DNA of 64,000 nucleotides, taken from NCBI RefSeq assembly GCF_014218295.1, contig NZ_AP023287.1, forward strand, positions 4,154,001-4,218,000. The letters run 5' to 3'. This DNA is from Mycolicibacterium litorale. GTDB lineage: Bacteria > Actinomycetota > Actinomycetes > Mycobacteriales > Mycobacteriaceae. Under the pieces are notes generated by a model, which made no database searches, was not told where the DNA came from, and was given only the letters and a program-made list of their open reading frames with translations. A program made the position numbers and the translations under genes. How positions within the stretch are numbered: the first letter of the stretch is position 1; each line of letters begins with the position of its first letter. Below are positions 28,634 through 40,196 of this stretch, piece after piece.

Positions 28634-30109
28634 CTACAGCGTCAGACCCGGATACAGCGGGTTGGCCGCCAACATCTCGGCCGAAGCCGCGTGGACCCGC
28701 TCGGCGGTGCCGTCGGCCAGCGTGTACTTGGCCTTCGACGGACCGTTCGACGCCTGGGTCGGCTGCGTGTTGGTCAGCACGTCGACGACCAGTTCGGCGA
28801 CCCGGTCGAACTCCGCGGCACCGAACCCGCGCGTCGTCAGCGCCGGGGTGCCGAAGCGGATGCCGCTGGTGTACCAGGCGCCGTTGGGATCGGCCGGGAT
28901 CGAGTTGCGGTTGGTGACGACACCGGCGTCCAGCAGCGCGGACTCGGCCTGGCGGCCGGTCAGCCCGAAGCTCGTCACGTCGAGCAGCACGATGTGGTTG
29001 TCGGTGCCGCCGGTCACCAGGCGGGCGCCGCGCTTGAGGAAACCCTCGGCCAGCGCCTTGGCGTTGTCGGCGACGCGCTGCGCGTAGGCCTGGAACGACG
29101 GCTGCCGCGCCTCGGCGAGCGCGACGGCCTTGGCGGCCATGACGTGCGACAGCGGTCCGCCGAGCACCATCGGGCAGCCCTTGTCGACGGCGTCGGAGTA
29201 CTCCGGCTGGGCGAGCACCAGGCCGCCGCGGGGGCCGCGCAGCGATTTGTGCGTGGTGGTGGTCGTGACGTGGGCGTGCGGCACCGGGTCCTCGTCGCCG
29301 GTGAACACCTTGCCCGCGACCAGGCCGGCGAAGTGCGCCATATCGACCATCAGCGTGGCGCCGACCTCGTCGGCGATCTCGCGCAGCTTGGCGAAGTTCA
29401 CCCGGCGCGGATAGGCGGAGTAGCCGCCGACGAGGATCAGCGGTTTGAACTCGCGGGCGGCGGCGGCCAGCTTGTCGTAGTCGAGCAGCCCGGTCTCGGG
29501 GTCGGTGCCGTAGCTGCGCTGGTGGAACATCTTGCCGCTGATGTTGGGCCGGAAGCCGTGGGTGAGGTGACCGCCGGCGTCGAGCGACATACCGAGCAGC
29601 CGCTGGTTGCCGAGCTTGTTGCGCAGGCCCTCCCAGTCGGCCTCGTTGAGGTCGTTGACGTGTTTGGCGCCGAGTTCGGCCAGTGCGGGTGCCTCGACGC
29701 GGGTCGCCAGGATGGCCCAGAAGGCCACCAGGTTGGCGTCGATCCCGGAGTGCGGCTGGGCGTAGGCGTAGGGCGCACCGAACAGTTCACGGGCGTGTTC
29801 GGCCGCCACGCTCTCCACCACGTCGACGTTCTGGCAGCCCGCGTAGAAGCGGTGACCGATGGTGCCCTCGGCGTACTTGTCGCTCAGCCAGGTGCCCATG
29901 GTCAGCAGGACGGCCGGGGAGGCGTAGTTCTCGCTGGCGATCAGTTTGAGCGAATCGCGTTGATCGGCGAGCTCTTTGCGGGTGGCGGCCGCGATCCGTG
30001 GCTCGACGGATTCGATGACCTGCAGCGCGGCCCGGTAGGCGGCGCTCGCGGTGTCGGCGTACTCGACGCCCGGGGCGGTGCTCGACGTGGTCACGGCGTC
30101 TGCGGTCAT
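28634..30109 (-). CDS. glyA: Serine hydroxymethyltransferase, long form
   Basis: A PLP enzyme converting serine and tetrahydrofolate to glycine and methylene-THF. The PLP lysine is Lys288 in [61 protein letters not shown] and [15 protein letters not shown] are present. At 491 aa it is ~65 residues longer than the usual ~425-aa mycobacterial GlyA1. It has a ~35-residue insertion at about 136-170 ([20 protein letters not shown]) and a longer C-terminus. It sits where Rv1093 (glyA1) sits in M. tuberculosis. Start at ATG 30109. Confidence 0.9.
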   Translation of the reverse strand: MTADAVTTSSTAPGVEYADTASAAYRAALQVIESVEPRIAAATRKELADQRDSLKLIASENYASPAVLLTMGTWLSDKYAEGTIGHRFYAGCQNVDVVESVAAEHARELFGAPYAYAQPHSGIDANLVAFWAILATRVEAPALAELGAKHVNDLNEADWEGLRNKLGNQRLLGMSLDAGGHLTHGFRPNISGKMFHQRSYGTDPETGLLDYDKLAAAAREFKPLILVGGYSAYPRRVNFAKLREIADEVGATLMVDMAHFAGLVAGKVFTGDEDPVPHAHVTTTTTHKSLRGPRGGLVLAQPEYSDAVDKGCPMVLGGPLSHVMAAKAVALAEARQPSFQAYAQRVADNAKALAEGFLKRGARLVTGGTDNHIVLLDVTSFGLTGRQAESALLDAGVVTNRNSIPADPNGAWYTSGIRFGTPALTTRGFGAAEFDRVAELVVDVLTNTQPTQASNGPSKAKYTLADGTAERVHAASAEMLAANPLYPGLTL

Positions 30110-30166
30110 GCTGACCAGGGTAGTCGCGCGTGCGCTGGGTCCGAACCGCACCCGGTCCCTGTTCGG

Positions 30167-30212
30167 GTAACGCTGTGGCGGTTTCCGAGCCCGACCACCG
30201 CCACAGCGTTAC
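30167..30212 (-). terminator. Perfect 16-bp hairpin between DUF885 gene and glyA
   Basis: GTAACGCTGTGGCGGT (30167-30182) and its exact complement (30197-30212) are separated by 14 nt. It starts 7 nt after the DUF885 stop codon and lies upstream of glyA on the same strand. It probably terminates the DUF885 transcript. No second copy was noticed in the window. Confidence 0.65.
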
Positions 30213-30218
30213 GGAAGT

Positions 30219-31460
30219 TCAGGCCGCGCGCAGCGCCGACGGGATCAACGGCTCGTCGAGCAGCCGGCCGAACCGCTCGGTCAGCCCCACCTCCGCAGGC
30301 CGGGCGTCGAGCCAGCCGCGCAGCAGCCGGTACCCCTCCACGTAGGTCGAGGTGTAGGCCCGCCACAGCGGCGACGACAGGAACCGCAGCATCTGCCGCG
30401 CCCGGGCATCGTCGACCAGCAGCCACCGCTTGAGGAACGCCACCACGTCGTCGACCGGGCGGTGCTCGTCGTGCAGCATCAGCGCGGCGTCCTGGCGCAC
30501 GTCGGCCAGCGCGGCCGTCGCCGCCGACACCGCCTCGGCCCGCGCCCCGTCGAACCGCAGCCCCAGGTCGGCGTAGATGTCGGACGCCCAACTCCCCCAG
30601 CCCTGTTGATTCCCCGTCGCTTCGCTCGCCCCGGAACCGACCGCCGCGTACAGCGCGAGGTCGGCGAGCCCCTCGGCCATCAGGCACTGCGGGGTGTTGA
30701 CCAGGAAGATGGTCTGCTCGAGTTGCCCCCTGCCCTCCACCAGCCGGGCCTCCTTTCGGCAGTGCTCGGTGTGGTGGCCCGGATACGACTCGTGTGCGAC
30801 CAGCCGCGGCAGATTGGCCATCTGCTGTTTGAGGTCGGCGTTGACCGCGACCGTCGAGCGGTAGTCACCCAGGTAGTAGTTGAACCCCGACCACGGTTTG
30901 TCGGTGACGACCTCGTAGGTGATGGTCTCGGTGTCGGGCAGCGGGTAGGTGGCGCGGACCCGGTCGCGCAGCGCGCTGGAGAACGCGTGGATGCACTCCT
31001 CGAGCCGTTCGGGCGGGATCTCGTCGGCGGTGCGGTGCGCCTGGATCCGCTCGGCCAGCGGGCCGCTCCCGCCGAGCGCCTCGTCCAGCGCGACGTGCGC
31101 CTGCCGGTAGGTCTCCGGATCGCCCTTGGTGATCCGGACGTCGAAGTACGCCTCCACCTCGTCGACGAAGCCGACGTCCTGTCCGGCGAATTTGCGCCCG
31201 GCCAGCTCCAGCGCGCGCAGGTGGGCGGTGAGGTAGTCGGCGCGCGCCTCGTCGAACCCTCCGGTCCGCGGCGTGTCGGGCACCGCGGCCAGCAACCGCT
31301 GCGCCTGACGAGCCAGGTCCGCGGGGTCGGGCGCGGGCTCGTCGGCGACCACGGCGCGCAACGCCGGGTCGCCGGTGAAGGAGTCGACGTAGCCGTCCTC
31401 GACGCGGTCGAAGCGCAGACCGAGGAGGAGGTATTCGCGGATCAGGGTGTCGGGCTCCAT
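30219..31460 (-). CDS. DUF885 metallopeptidase-like protein
   Basis: A 413-aa soluble protein of the DUF885 family, distantly related to M32-like carboxypeptidases. A zinc-site-like motif AHESYPGHHTEH lies near residue 224. Further family segments are GFNYYLGDYRST and LVNTPQCLMAEGLADLALYA, which may supply the third ligand glutamate. No signal peptide is visible. Substrate unknown. The start is the ATG at 31460. It is divergent from coaA. Confidence 0.78.
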   Translation of the reverse strand: MEPDTLIREYLLLGLRFDRVEDGYVDSFTGDPALRAVVADEPAPDPADLARQAQRLLAAVPDTPRTGGFDEARADYLTAHLRALELAGRKFAGQDVGFVDEVEAYFDVRITKGDPETYRQAHVALDEALGGSGPLAERIQAHRTADEIPPERLEECIHAFSSALRDRVRATYPLPDTETITYEVVTDKPWSGFNYYLGDYRSTVAVNADLKQQMANLPRLVAHESYPGHHTEHCRKEARLVEGRGQLEQTIFLVNTPQCLMAEGLADLALYAAVGSGASEATGNQQGWGSWASDIYADLGLRFDGARAEAVSAATAALADVRQDAALMLHDEHRPVDDVVAFLKRWLLVDDARARQMLRFLSSPLWRAYTSTYVEGYRLLRGWLDARPAEVGLTERFGRLLDEPLIPSALRAA

Positions 31461-31526
31461 ACCCGCTAACGCTAATCGGGTCGCCCCAGCCGCTCACGCC
31501 GGATGCGGTACTGCAAGACTGACCCC

Positions 31527-32465
31527 ATGGCGCGGCTGAGCGAACCGAGCCCCTACGTCGAGTTCGACCGCACCCAGTGGCGTGCGCTGCGGATGTCGAC
31601 GCCGCTCAAACTCACCGAGGACGAGCTGCTCAAGCTCCGTGGCCTCGGCGAGAAACTCGACCTCCTCGAGGTCGAGGAGGTCTACCTCCCGCTGGCCCGC
31701 CTCATCCACCTGCAGGTGGCCGCCCGGCAACGGTTGTTCGCCGCGACCGCGGAGTTCCTCGGCGAACCGCAGCAGAACCCGGACCGGCCGGTGCCGTTCA
31801 TCATCGGTGTCGCGGGCAGCGTGGCCGTCGGCAAATCCACCACCGCCCGTGTGCTGCAGGCGCTGCTGGCCCGGTGGGGCAACCACGCCCGCGTCGATCT
31901 GGTCACCACCGACGGCTTCCTGTACCCGAACGCCGAGTTGGCCCGCCGGAACCTCATGCACCGCAAGGGTTTCCCGGAGAGTTACGACCGCAGGGCGCTG
32001 ATGCGGTTCGTGACCGCGGTGAAGTCGGGGGCCGACCACGCGTGCGCGCCGGTGTACTCACATCTGCTCTACGACATCGTGCCCGGCGAGGAGCAGGTCA
32101 TCCGGCATCCCGACATCCTCATCCTCGAGGGCCTCAACGTGTTGCAGACCGGGCCGGCGCTGATGGTCTCTGACCTGTTCGACTTCTCCGTCTACGTCGA
32201 CGCCCGCCTCGAGGACATCGAGGGCTGGTACATCTCCCGGTTCCTCACGATGCGGTCGACGGCGTTCGCCGATCCGGCGTCGCACTTTCACCACTACGCG
32301 ACACTGACCGACGAACAAGCCGTCTTCGCCGCCCGCGACATCTGGCATTCGATCAACCGGCCGAATCTCATCGAGAACATTCTGCCGACGCGGCCCCGCG
32401 CAACACTGGTGCTGCGCAAGGACGCCGACCACGCCATCAACCGGTTGCGTCTGCGCAAGCTGTAG
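31527..32465 (+). CDS. coaA: Pantothenate kinase type I
   Basis: First committed step of coenzyme A synthesis, ATP-dependent phosphorylation of pantothenate. The Walker A motif [12 protein letters not shown] is at residues ~92-103; [24 protein letters not shown] and the [12 protein letters not shown] segment are conserved. The ATG at 31527 gives 312 aa, the same as M. tuberculosis CoaA (Rv1092c). A longer upstream frame (24 nt more) is not conserved. It converges on a small membrane protein gene with 5 nt between. Confidence 0.95.
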   Translation: MARLSEPSPYVEFDRTQWRALRMSTPLKLTEDELLKLRGLGEKLDLLEVEEVYLPLARLIHLQVAARQRLFAATAEFLGEPQQNPDRPVPFIIGVAGSVAVGKSTTARVLQALLARWGNHARVDLVTTDGFLYPNAELARRNLMHRKGFPESYDRRALMRFVTAVKSGADHACAPVYSHLLYDIVPGEEQVIRHPDILILEGLNVLQTGPALMVSDLFDFSVYVDARLEDIEGWYISRFLTMRSTAFADPASHFHHYATLTDEQAVFAARDIWHSINRPNLIENILPTRPRATLVLRKDADHAINRLRLRKL

Positions 32466-32470
32466 CCGCG

Positions 32471-32866
32471 TCAGAGCCGGCGCCAGCCCACGTACTGCAG
32501 CTCGGCGAACACCGCGGTGTAGACGCCGGTGGCGAGCGTGAGCGCGATGCCCGTGCCCGTCATCGACCACACGTCGGTCACGACGATCAGCACCGCGGCG
32601 ACGGTGTAGGCCAAGTTGGCCGCGATCACCACGAGCCCCGCCTCCCGCACCGACGGCAGCAGCGAGAGCCCGAACACCACCACGCCGTAGCCGATGAAGA
32701 ACGCGGCGAGCGAGTATTCGATGGTCGTTGACGTGCCGGACCATTCGGCCAGCGTGGCGGCCAGGGGCAGCGCGGCGAGTCCGGCCAGCCCGGTCAGCAC
32801 GGCGTCGGCGCGCATGGCCAGACGCAGGAGCCGGTCCCGGGTCGCGGTGGGTGCGGTGACGGTCAT
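32471..32866 (-). CDS. Small four-helix membrane protein, 131 aa
   Basis: About four hydrophobic helices after a polar N-terminus: VLTGLAGLAALPLA, IEYSLAAFFIGYGVVVFGLS, GLVVIAANLAYTVAAVLIVV and GIALTLATGVYTAVFAELQYVGWRR. The ATG at 32866 has AAGGAG at ideal spacing. It is clearly paralogous to the next gene upstream (32972-33391), with the same RADAVL/RADATV start and the ELQYVGWRRL/YLQYLGVRRL end. No function is recognised; this pair resembles uncharacterised actinobacterial integral membrane proteins. Confidence 0.75.
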   Translation of the reverse strand: MTVTAPTATRDRLLRLAMRADAVLTGLAGLAALPLAATLAEWSGTSTTIEYSLAAFFIGYGVVVFGLSLLPSVREAGLVVIAANLAYTVAAVLIVVTDVWSMTGTGIALTLATGVYTAVFAELQYVGWRRL

Positions 32867-32971
32867 GTCGTTCTCCTTCGGTGGTGGGATCACTTGTGGG
32901 ACATCTGGGGCCGGATGCGGGGCGTCACGCCCAACCTCGAAACAGCGGCGCCCCGCACCGGCGGCAGGGAG

Positions 32972-33391
32972 TCACGCCAGACGGCGCACCCCGAGGTACT
33001 GCAGGTAGGCCAGGGCGAGCGTGGCGACCGTGAACGCGACCACCATGACGACGCCCGCCGGGGTCAGCGGCAGCCGGCCGGAGAGGAGCACGGCCGCGAC
33101 GGCGACGGCGAAGCCGACGTTGCCCGCGACCACGGCCACGCCGACGCACCGCACGTCGGACACGGCAGCCAGCACGTAGAGCAGCGCGCCGTATCCGACG
33201 AGCGCTGCGCCGCTCACCCATTCGACGGTCGGCGACAACCCCGACAGTCGCGAGAGCGGATCGGCGGCCATCGCGACCAGCAGGCCGAGCCCGGCGCAGA
33301 CGGTGGCGTCGGCGCGCAGTGCGAAGCGCAACAGCGAGTCGGTGGAATCGGACAGTGGTCGGGTGACCACGGGGGTGGGGATGGCGGCCAT
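32972..33391 (-). CDS. Small four-helix membrane protein, paralogue, 139 aa
   Basis: The same layout as the neighbouring 131-aa protein: polar N-terminus, RADATVCAGLGLLVAMA, WVSGAALVGYGALLYVLAAV, GVAVVAGNVGFAVAVAAVLL and a final helix ending ALAYLQYLGVRRLA. The ATG at 33391 has GAGGAG upstream; the longer frame has no support. The pair probably arose by tandem duplication and is co-transcribed, with 105 nt between the genes. Function unknown. Confidence 0.74.
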   Translation of the reverse strand: MAAIPTPVVTRPLSDSTDSLLRFALRADATVCAGLGLLVAMAADPLSRLSGLSPTVEWVSGAALVGYGALLYVLAAVSDVRCVGVAVVAGNVGFAVAVAAVLLSGRLPLTPAGVVMVVAFTVATLALAYLQYLGVRRLA

Positions 33392-33518
33392 GTCGGCTCC
33401 TCGGCGCTGAGGTCTCGTGGACGGTCTCCTGGACACCACCGATGCTGCTGACCGCGCACTGCCAGATCGACACCGAACGCTGCCAAGCACTGCCAACCGC
33501 AGGTCAGAGCGGTGTCGG

Positions 33519-34871
33519 TCAGTCGCGCGCGCTGACCAGATCGCTGCGCAGATCGGCGGCGATCACCCGCGCGGCCGCCGTCTGCCAGTTGTGCAGTGAC
33601 CGCTGCGGCACCTCGGTGACGAACCACTGCCAGGCCTGCCTGGCGACCGGGTCGAGTCCGGCGGGCGTCGCGTTCTGGGCGTAGGCCCGCACGCCGGCCA
33701 CGTAGGGGAAGTACAGCGAGTTGTAGTGCCGCCACTGCTCGGTGGTGCCGAAGTCCCCGCCGTCGCGGGGTTTGAGCCGGGCGATGCGCTCGGCGAGCAG
33801 CGCCCGCAGTTCGTTGGCCCGTTCCAGCGGCTGGTCGGGCGCGCCACGGGCGGCGAGCCGATCGTCGATGACGGGCAGCGCGGTCAGCGGGTTGGCCATC
33901 AGCTTGGCGAGGTCTCCGTAGTGGCCGAGCGCGCGGCGGGTCAGCCGGGTGAATGTCTCGTCGTCGACGTCGTGCAGCGGGTTGGGGGCGCGCCGGGGCA
34001 GCGCCGCCTCGGTCCGGCGCAGCGTCGCCCGGTCGGCGCGCAGATCCGGCGAGCGGGAGAACGCGACGCGGTCCAGCACGCCTGCCAGGGGATCGGCGAG
34101 CACGTTGATCGCGATCGCCAACGCCAGGCTGGTGAACAGCAGCACCACCAGCGCGGTGCGCTCACCGGTGAACGCCATGCCGACGAGCACCTGCCCACCG
34201 AACAGCAGCGCCACCACGGCCGTCGCGATGAACGACCGCCGCATGTCCGCCCGCAGCGCCTGCCCCTCGTCGAACGCATCCCAGATGGCGACCGCCACCC
34301 CGAGCAGGGCGACGTCGAATCCGGTCGACGCCAACGCAAGCCAGCTCGGGACCAGCCCCAGCGGGATGACCAGGATCGCGTTGCCCAACGCGAAGAACAG
34401 CGTCGCGATCACCAGGAAACCCACCACGGGAACGGGTTTCACGCCACGGCGCACCGCGCGCACCATCGCGGCGAGCGAGGGCACCGAGACGGCGGCGAAC
34501 ATCACCCAGTGCCCGGCCCGCAGCGGGCCCTCGACGCTGCCCGCCAGCGCGGCCCCGCCGAGGGCGACCACGGCGACCGCGGCGACGGCGACCATCTCGG
34601 CGACGCGGCCGCGCGTGGTGTCCGGTGGCCGCGACAACTCGAGCAGCACCGCGAACCACGCGATCCCCGGCACGGCGACGAGGTAGACCTCGATGCGGCC
34701 GACGATGTCGGCGCCGCCGGCCAGTCGCACGGCGTCGAGTGCGACGACGGCGGCGAAGCTGGTCAGGCCGGCCGCGGCCAGCGCCAGCACGGGTTTGCGC
34801 GGGTTACGGATGAGCAGATAGAGACCCAGCCACCAGCTCAGCGCGAAGACCACGGCGGACAGCGCAGCCAT
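33519..34871 (-). CDS. Polytopic membrane protein with C-terminal soluble domain, unknown function
   Basis: A 450-aa protein. Seven to eight hydrophobic segments fill residues ~1-260, including LSWWLGLYLLIRN at the start, in a layout like the 7TM sensory modules of bacterial kinases. The last ~190 residues are soluble, with NELRALLAERIARLKPRDGG and QRSLHNWQTAAARVIAADLR. No kinase, cyclase or EAL motif is present. Uncharacterised. It ends near the small membrane protein pair, and uppS lies just upstream on the same strand with a 21-nt gap. Confidence 0.7.
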   Translation of the reverse strand: MAALSAVVFALSWWLGLYLLIRNPRKPVLALAAAGLTSFAAVVALDAVRLAGGADIVGRIEVYLVAVPGIAWFAVLLELSRPPDTTRGRVAEMVAVAAVAVVALGGAALAGSVEGPLRAGHWVMFAAVSVPSLAAMVRAVRRGVKPVPVVGFLVIATLFFALGNAILVIPLGLVPSWLALASTGFDVALLGVAVAIWDAFDEGQALRADMRRSFIATAVVALLFGGQVLVGMAFTGERTALVVLLFTSLALAIAINVLADPLAGVLDRVAFSRSPDLRADRATLRRTEAALPRRAPNPLHDVDDETFTRLTRRALGHYGDLAKLMANPLTALPVIDDRLAARGAPDQPLERANELRALLAERIARLKPRDGGDFGTTEQWRHYNSLYFPYVAGVRAYAQNATPAGLDPVARQAWQWFVTEVPQRSLHNWQTAAARVIAADLRSDLVSARD

Positions 34872-34892
34872 GGCACAAGTGTGTCACGCGTC

Positions 34893-35690
34893 TCAGATGC
34901 CGTAGCGGCGATCCCGGCGCGTGTAGTCGCGCAGCGCGCGCAGGAAGTCGACCCGCCGGAACGCCGGCCAGTACGCCTCGGTGAACCACATCTCCGAATA
35001 CGCGCTCTGCCACAGCAGGAAACCGGAGAGTCGCTGTTCGCCGGAGGTGCGGATCACCAGATCCGGGTCGGGCTGTCCGGAGGTGTAGAGGTTCTCCGAG
35101 ATGGCCTCGGCGGTGACGGCCTCCACCAACTGTTCGCCCGACGCGCCGTCGGCGAGCTTCTTGCTCAGCAGCGCGCGCACGGCGTCGACGATCTCCTGGC
35201 GGCCGCCGTAGGCGACGGCGACGTTGACATGGAGGTGACCCGCGGTGGTCTCGGTCTGTGTCGACTCCACCGCCTCCCGCAGCCGGCGCGCCGGCTCCTC
35301 ACCGAGCAACGACAGGTCCCCGACGGTGCGCACGCTCCAGCGGTTGGCCGGTGTGCAGATCTCCTCGACGACACCGGTGATGATCTCGATGAGCTCGGCG
35401 AGTTCGTCGGCGTCGCGCTGCAGGTTCTCCGTCGACAACAGGTACACGGTCGCCATCTCGATGCCGGCCGCCTGACACCAGCGCAGCATCTCGGCGATCT
35501 TCGCCGCCCCGACGCGGTAGCCGTAACTCACGTCATCGTGACCAGCGTCACGCGCCCACCGGCGGTTGCCGTCGCACAGCACCGCAATGTGGCGCGGTAG
35601 TTGTGATTTGGACCGCGTCAGCTCCTGACGCAACCGCATCTCATAGAGCCGATATGCAGGCTCCTTGAGACCGCGGGGAATGATGTCCAT
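34893..35690 (-). CDS. uppS: (2Z,6E)-farnesyl diphosphate synthase, cis-prenyltransferase family
   Basis: A cis-prenyltransferase of 265 aa with [14 protein letters not shown] (catalytic Asp and P-loop), [20 protein letters not shown] and [19 protein letters not shown]. It follows Rv1086 closely, which makes Z-farnesyl diphosphate, the precursor for decaprenyl phosphate carriers. Rv2361c is the separate long-chain enzyme, so the family symbol uppS should not be read as undecaprenyl product. It is divergent from the hemolysin III gene with a 55-nt gap. Confidence 0.92.
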   Translation of the reverse strand: MDIIPRGLKEPAYRLYEMRLRQELTRSKSQLPRHIAVLCDGNRRWARDAGHDDVSYGYRVGAAKIAEMLRWCQAAGIEMATVYLLSTENLQRDADELAELIEIITGVVEEICTPANRWSVRTVGDLSLLGEEPARRLREAVESTQTETTAGHLHVNVAVAYGGRQEIVDAVRALLSKKLADGASGEQLVEAVTAEAISENLYTSGQPDPDLVIRTSGEQRLSGFLLWQSAYSEMWFTEAYWPAFRRVDFLRALRDYTRRDRRYGI

Positions 35691-35745
35691 GGGTATTCAG
35701 ACTACTGTGGCGGCGGAGTGCCCCACCCGGGATGAGGGAGGTGAC

Positions 35746-36489
35746 ATGACGAGCCGGTCCACACCGCTCGACGCCGAGGAGTCGGGTCCGAAGCCCGATC
35801 CGGAGGACTTCCCCGAAGCGGTCGCCGAGCGGGTGGCGCACTTCATCGGCAGACCTCGCGCCCGCGGCTGGATTCACGTGTACTCGGCGGTCGTCGCGCT
35901 CATCTGCGGGGCGACGCTGGTCTCGGTGTCGTGGGCGGTCGTGTCCACCCGCGCGGGTCTGGCCACGCTGATCTACACGTTCACGATCGTGGCGATGTTC
36001 ACCGTCAGTGGCACGTACCACCGGGTGACGTGGCGCTCACCCACCGCGCGCAAGTGGATGAAGCGCGCCGACCACTCGATGATCTTCGTGTTCATCGCGG
36101 GCAGTTACACCCCGTTCGCCCTGCTGGCCCTGCCGCAGGAGAAGGGCATGGTGCTGTTCTGGATCGTCTGGGGCGGCGCGATCGCGGGGGTGCTGCTCAA
36201 GATGTTCTGGCCGTCGGCGCCCGCCTGGGTCGGCGTTCCGCTCTACCTGCTGCTCGGGTGGGTGGCGGCGTGGTTCATCGGCCCGATCATGGACGGGGCC
36301 GGCGTCGCCGCGGTGGTGCTGCTGATCGTGGGCGGTGCGCTCTACAGCATCGGCGGGGTCCTCTACGGCCTCAAGTGGCCCAACCCGTGGCCGACGACGT
36401 TCGGCCACCACGAGTTCTTCCACGCCTGCACCGCGGTCGCGGCGATCTGCCACTACATCGCGATGTGGTTCGCCGTCTTCTCGGGCTAG
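35746..36489 (+). CDS. Hemolysin III / PAQR family membrane protein
   Basis: A seven-helix membrane protein of 247 aa of the HlyIII/PAQR class. The family metal-site motifs are visible: a Ser and a His/Asp set in [11 protein letters not shown] and [18 protein letters not shown], and the C-terminal H-x3-H in [19 protein letters not shown]. It is equivalent to Rv1085c. A hydrolase-type activity is proposed for the superfamily. The ATG at 35746 is preceded by GAGGGAGG. Its stop lies 5 nt before a family A palindrome. Confidence 0.88.
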   Translation: MTSRSTPLDAEESGPKPDPEDFPEAVAERVAHFIGRPRARGWIHVYSAVVALICGATLVSVSWAVVSTRAGLATLIYTFTIVAMFTVSGTYHRVTWRSPTARKWMKRADHSMIFVFIAGSYTPFALLALPQEKGMVLFWIVWGGAIAGVLLKMFWPSAPAWVGVPLYLLLGWVAAWFIGPIMDGAGVAAVVLLIVGGALYSIGGVLYGLKWPNPWPTTFGHHEFFHACTAVAAICHYIAMWFAVFSG

Positions 36490-36494
36490 CCGGC

Positions 36495-36543
36495 GATTTC
36501 GGTGTAGTTGGTCGCGCCCAGCGCGACCAACTACACCGAAATC
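36495..36543. repeat. 49-nt palindrome, family A copy 3 (hemolysin III / KSI junction)
   Basis: Perfect 23-nt arms (36495-36517 and 36521-36543) with loop CCA. The left arm begins GATTTCGGTGTAGTTGGT. It lies between convergent genes and the right arm overlaps the stop codon of the KSI-like gene, as in copy 1. The variable base is A, paired with T. Confidence 0.87.
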
Positions 36544-36901
36544 ACAGCTGCGTGACGTTCTCCGGGCCCCAGTAGGCCTTCATCGACGCGATCTTGCCGT
36601 CACCGGTGAACGTCATCACCTCGATGGGCTCGATGCGCATCGCGCCGCCCACGGTGATCGCGAACACGAACGCGGCCTCGTTGCCCCCGGACCGGAACGT
36701 CAGCAGCTCGGTCTCGATGTCGACGCCGTCGGTGTTCTTGTAGAACCCGGCGATCGCCTGCCGTCCGATGTGCACCTCACCGCCGCCGACCGGGTCCTCG
36801 AGCGTCGCGTCCTCGGCGTAGAGCGCGGCGACGTCGTCGGCGCTGCCGGTGGAGACGGTGTGCAGATAACGCTCGACGATGGCCCTGGGGTCGAATGACA
36901 T
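36542..36901 (-). CDS. Ketosteroid isomerase-like SnoaL/NTF2-fold protein
   Basis: A 119-aa protein aligning by eye with bacterial delta5-3-ketosteroid isomerases. Tyr12 (RYLHTVSTG) matches the catalytic Tyr16 of the Pseudomonas putida enzyme. Asp36 (LEDPVGG) matches Asp40. The Asp103 position is replaced by Glu (Glu91, MRIEPIEVMTF). The end MKAYWGPENV matches MQAYWSEVNL. With the base and the oxyanion Tyr kept, isomerase activity on a 3-oxo steroid is plausible. The 3beta-HSD near 7 kb would make such a substrate, but no KstR site was seen upstream here. Confidence 0.72.
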   Translation of the reverse strand: MSFDPRAIVERYLHTVSTGSADDVAALYAEDATLEDPVGGGEVHIGRQAIAGFYKNTDGVDIETELLTFRSGGNEAAFVFAITVGGAMRIEPIEVMTFTGDGKIASMKAYWGPENVTQL

Positions 36902-36911
36902 GTGCCGCAGG

Positions 36912-38895
<1,984 letters not shown>

Positions 38896-38912
<17 letters not shown>

Positions 38913-39207
38913 GCGGGGTGTTCCCGTTCTCGGTCACAGCGTCGGATTGGCCGGCGCCGGTGTTGCCGGGCCCGAGGTCGACGGTGCCGTCGTCGACGGC
39001 CTGGTCGGGTTCGGGATGGTCGGGATCGAACGATTCGGGCAGCCGCTTGAGGTGACGGTTCATCGACCACACCAGCACGACGACGGCGACGAGCAGCACC
39101 GCGACGATCAGCAGCCCGAACGGGCTGGCCTTACCGAAGTCCGGCCCGGTGTCGCGCGGCTGCTCCTGGGCGAACCACTCGGAGGCCAGCAGGAGGCTGT
39201 CGATCAT
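38896..39207 (-). CDS. Small single-helix membrane protein (Rv1083-like)
   Basis: A 103-aa protein with one clear membrane helix ([18 protein letters not shown], residues ~32-49), a short N-terminal part and an acidic, Pro/Gly-rich C-terminal tail ([18 protein letters not shown]). It overlaps mca by 4 nt (ATGA) and the downstream DUF255 gene by 17 nt, so it is the middle gene of a translationally coupled three-gene operon. Function unknown; it may anchor a partner at the membrane. Confidence 0.78.
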
Positions 39208-40076
39208 CGGTCGGCCTCGATGCCCTCGAAGAGGTCGGACTCGGGCAGGGTGACCGGAACGCGCGACCGCGCCAGCTCATACTCCTCGGTCGGCCACAGC
39301 CGCTCCTGCCACTCCAGCGGGGCCGCGAAGAAGAAGCTGTTCGGGTCGATCTGCGTGGCGTGTGCGCGCAGCGCATCGTCGCGCTGCGGGAAGTACTTCG
39401 CGCACTCCACCCGGGTGGTGACCCGCTTGGCGAACACGTCGCGGTCGGGGTCCCAGTTCTCGAGCCACTTCCCGTACGGGCCTTCGAGACCGTGCTTGGC
39501 GAACTCGTCCTGCAGCAGCTGCATGCGTTCCCGCAGGAAGCCGTGGATGTAGTACAGCTTCGACACGTTCCACGGCTCGCCGGCGTCCGGGTACAGGCGG
39601 TAGTCGCCTGCCGCCTCGTACGCCGCCACCGACACCTGGTGGCAGCGGATGTGGTCGGGGTGCGGATAGCCGCCCGTCTCGTCGTAGGTGGTCATCACGT
39701 GCGGTTTGAACTCCCGCACCACGCGCACCAGCGCCTCGGTGGCGCGCTCCAGTGGCTCGAGGGCGAAACACCCCTCGGGCAGCGGGGGCAGCGGGTCGCC
39801 CTCGGGCAGTCCCGAGTCGACGAAGCCGAGCCAGTGGTGTTCGACGCCGAGGATCTCGGCGGCCTTGGCCATCTCGTCGCGCCGGATCTCGGCCATCCGC
39901 CCGTGCACCTCGGGCAGGTCCATCGCCGGGTTCAGGATGTCGCCGCGCTCACCACCGGTCAGCGTCACCACCATGACGCGGGCACCCGCGTCGGCGTATT
40001 TGGCCATGGTGGCCGCACCCTTGCTCGACTCGTCGTCGGGGTGCGCGTGCACCGCCATCAAGCGCAGTTCATTCAT
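39204..40076 (-). CDS. mca: Mycothiol S-conjugate amidase
   Basis: Zinc amidase that cleaves mycothiol-toxin conjugates to a mercapturic acid and glucosaminyl-inositol, so it acts in detoxification. The metal motif AHPDDE is at residues 11-16, with a second site in [13 protein letters not shown]. The [28 protein letters not shown] and FFAAPLEW segments separate it from MshB deacetylases. The length of 290 aa is normal. It is a marker of mycothiol-producing actinobacteria. Equivalent to Rv1082. First gene of the operon with a small membrane protein and the DUF255 protein. Confidence 0.95.
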   Translation of the reverse strand: MNELRLMAVHAHPDDESSKGAATMAKYADAGARVMVVTLTGGERGDILNPAMDLPEVHGRMAEIRRDEMAKAAEILGVEHHWLGFVDSGLPEGDPLPPLPEGCFALEPLERATEALVRVVREFKPHVMTTYDETGGYPHPDHIRCHQVSVAAYEAAGDYRLYPDAGEPWNVSKLYYIHGFLRERMQLLQDEFAKHGLEGPYGKWLENWDPDRDVFAKRVTTRVECAKYFPQRDDALRAHATQIDPNSFFFAAPLEWQERLWPTEEYELARSRVPVTLPESDLFEGIEADR

Positions 40077-40196
40077 CTCATCTCATCTAACTACGGTGTC
40101 GTCGCGACTATGCCCCGGGCCGGTCCCCGGTCCGTCCAGGCCCGGGCTCGTCCCCGAGGTCGCAACCGTTGCGACCTATAGTCTCAGTCCTGACAG

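Noticed and set aside
33726..35600. 624-codon plus-strand frame over the membrane protein and uppS
   Set aside because: Charged low-complexity shadow; uppS motifs are complete on the minus strand.
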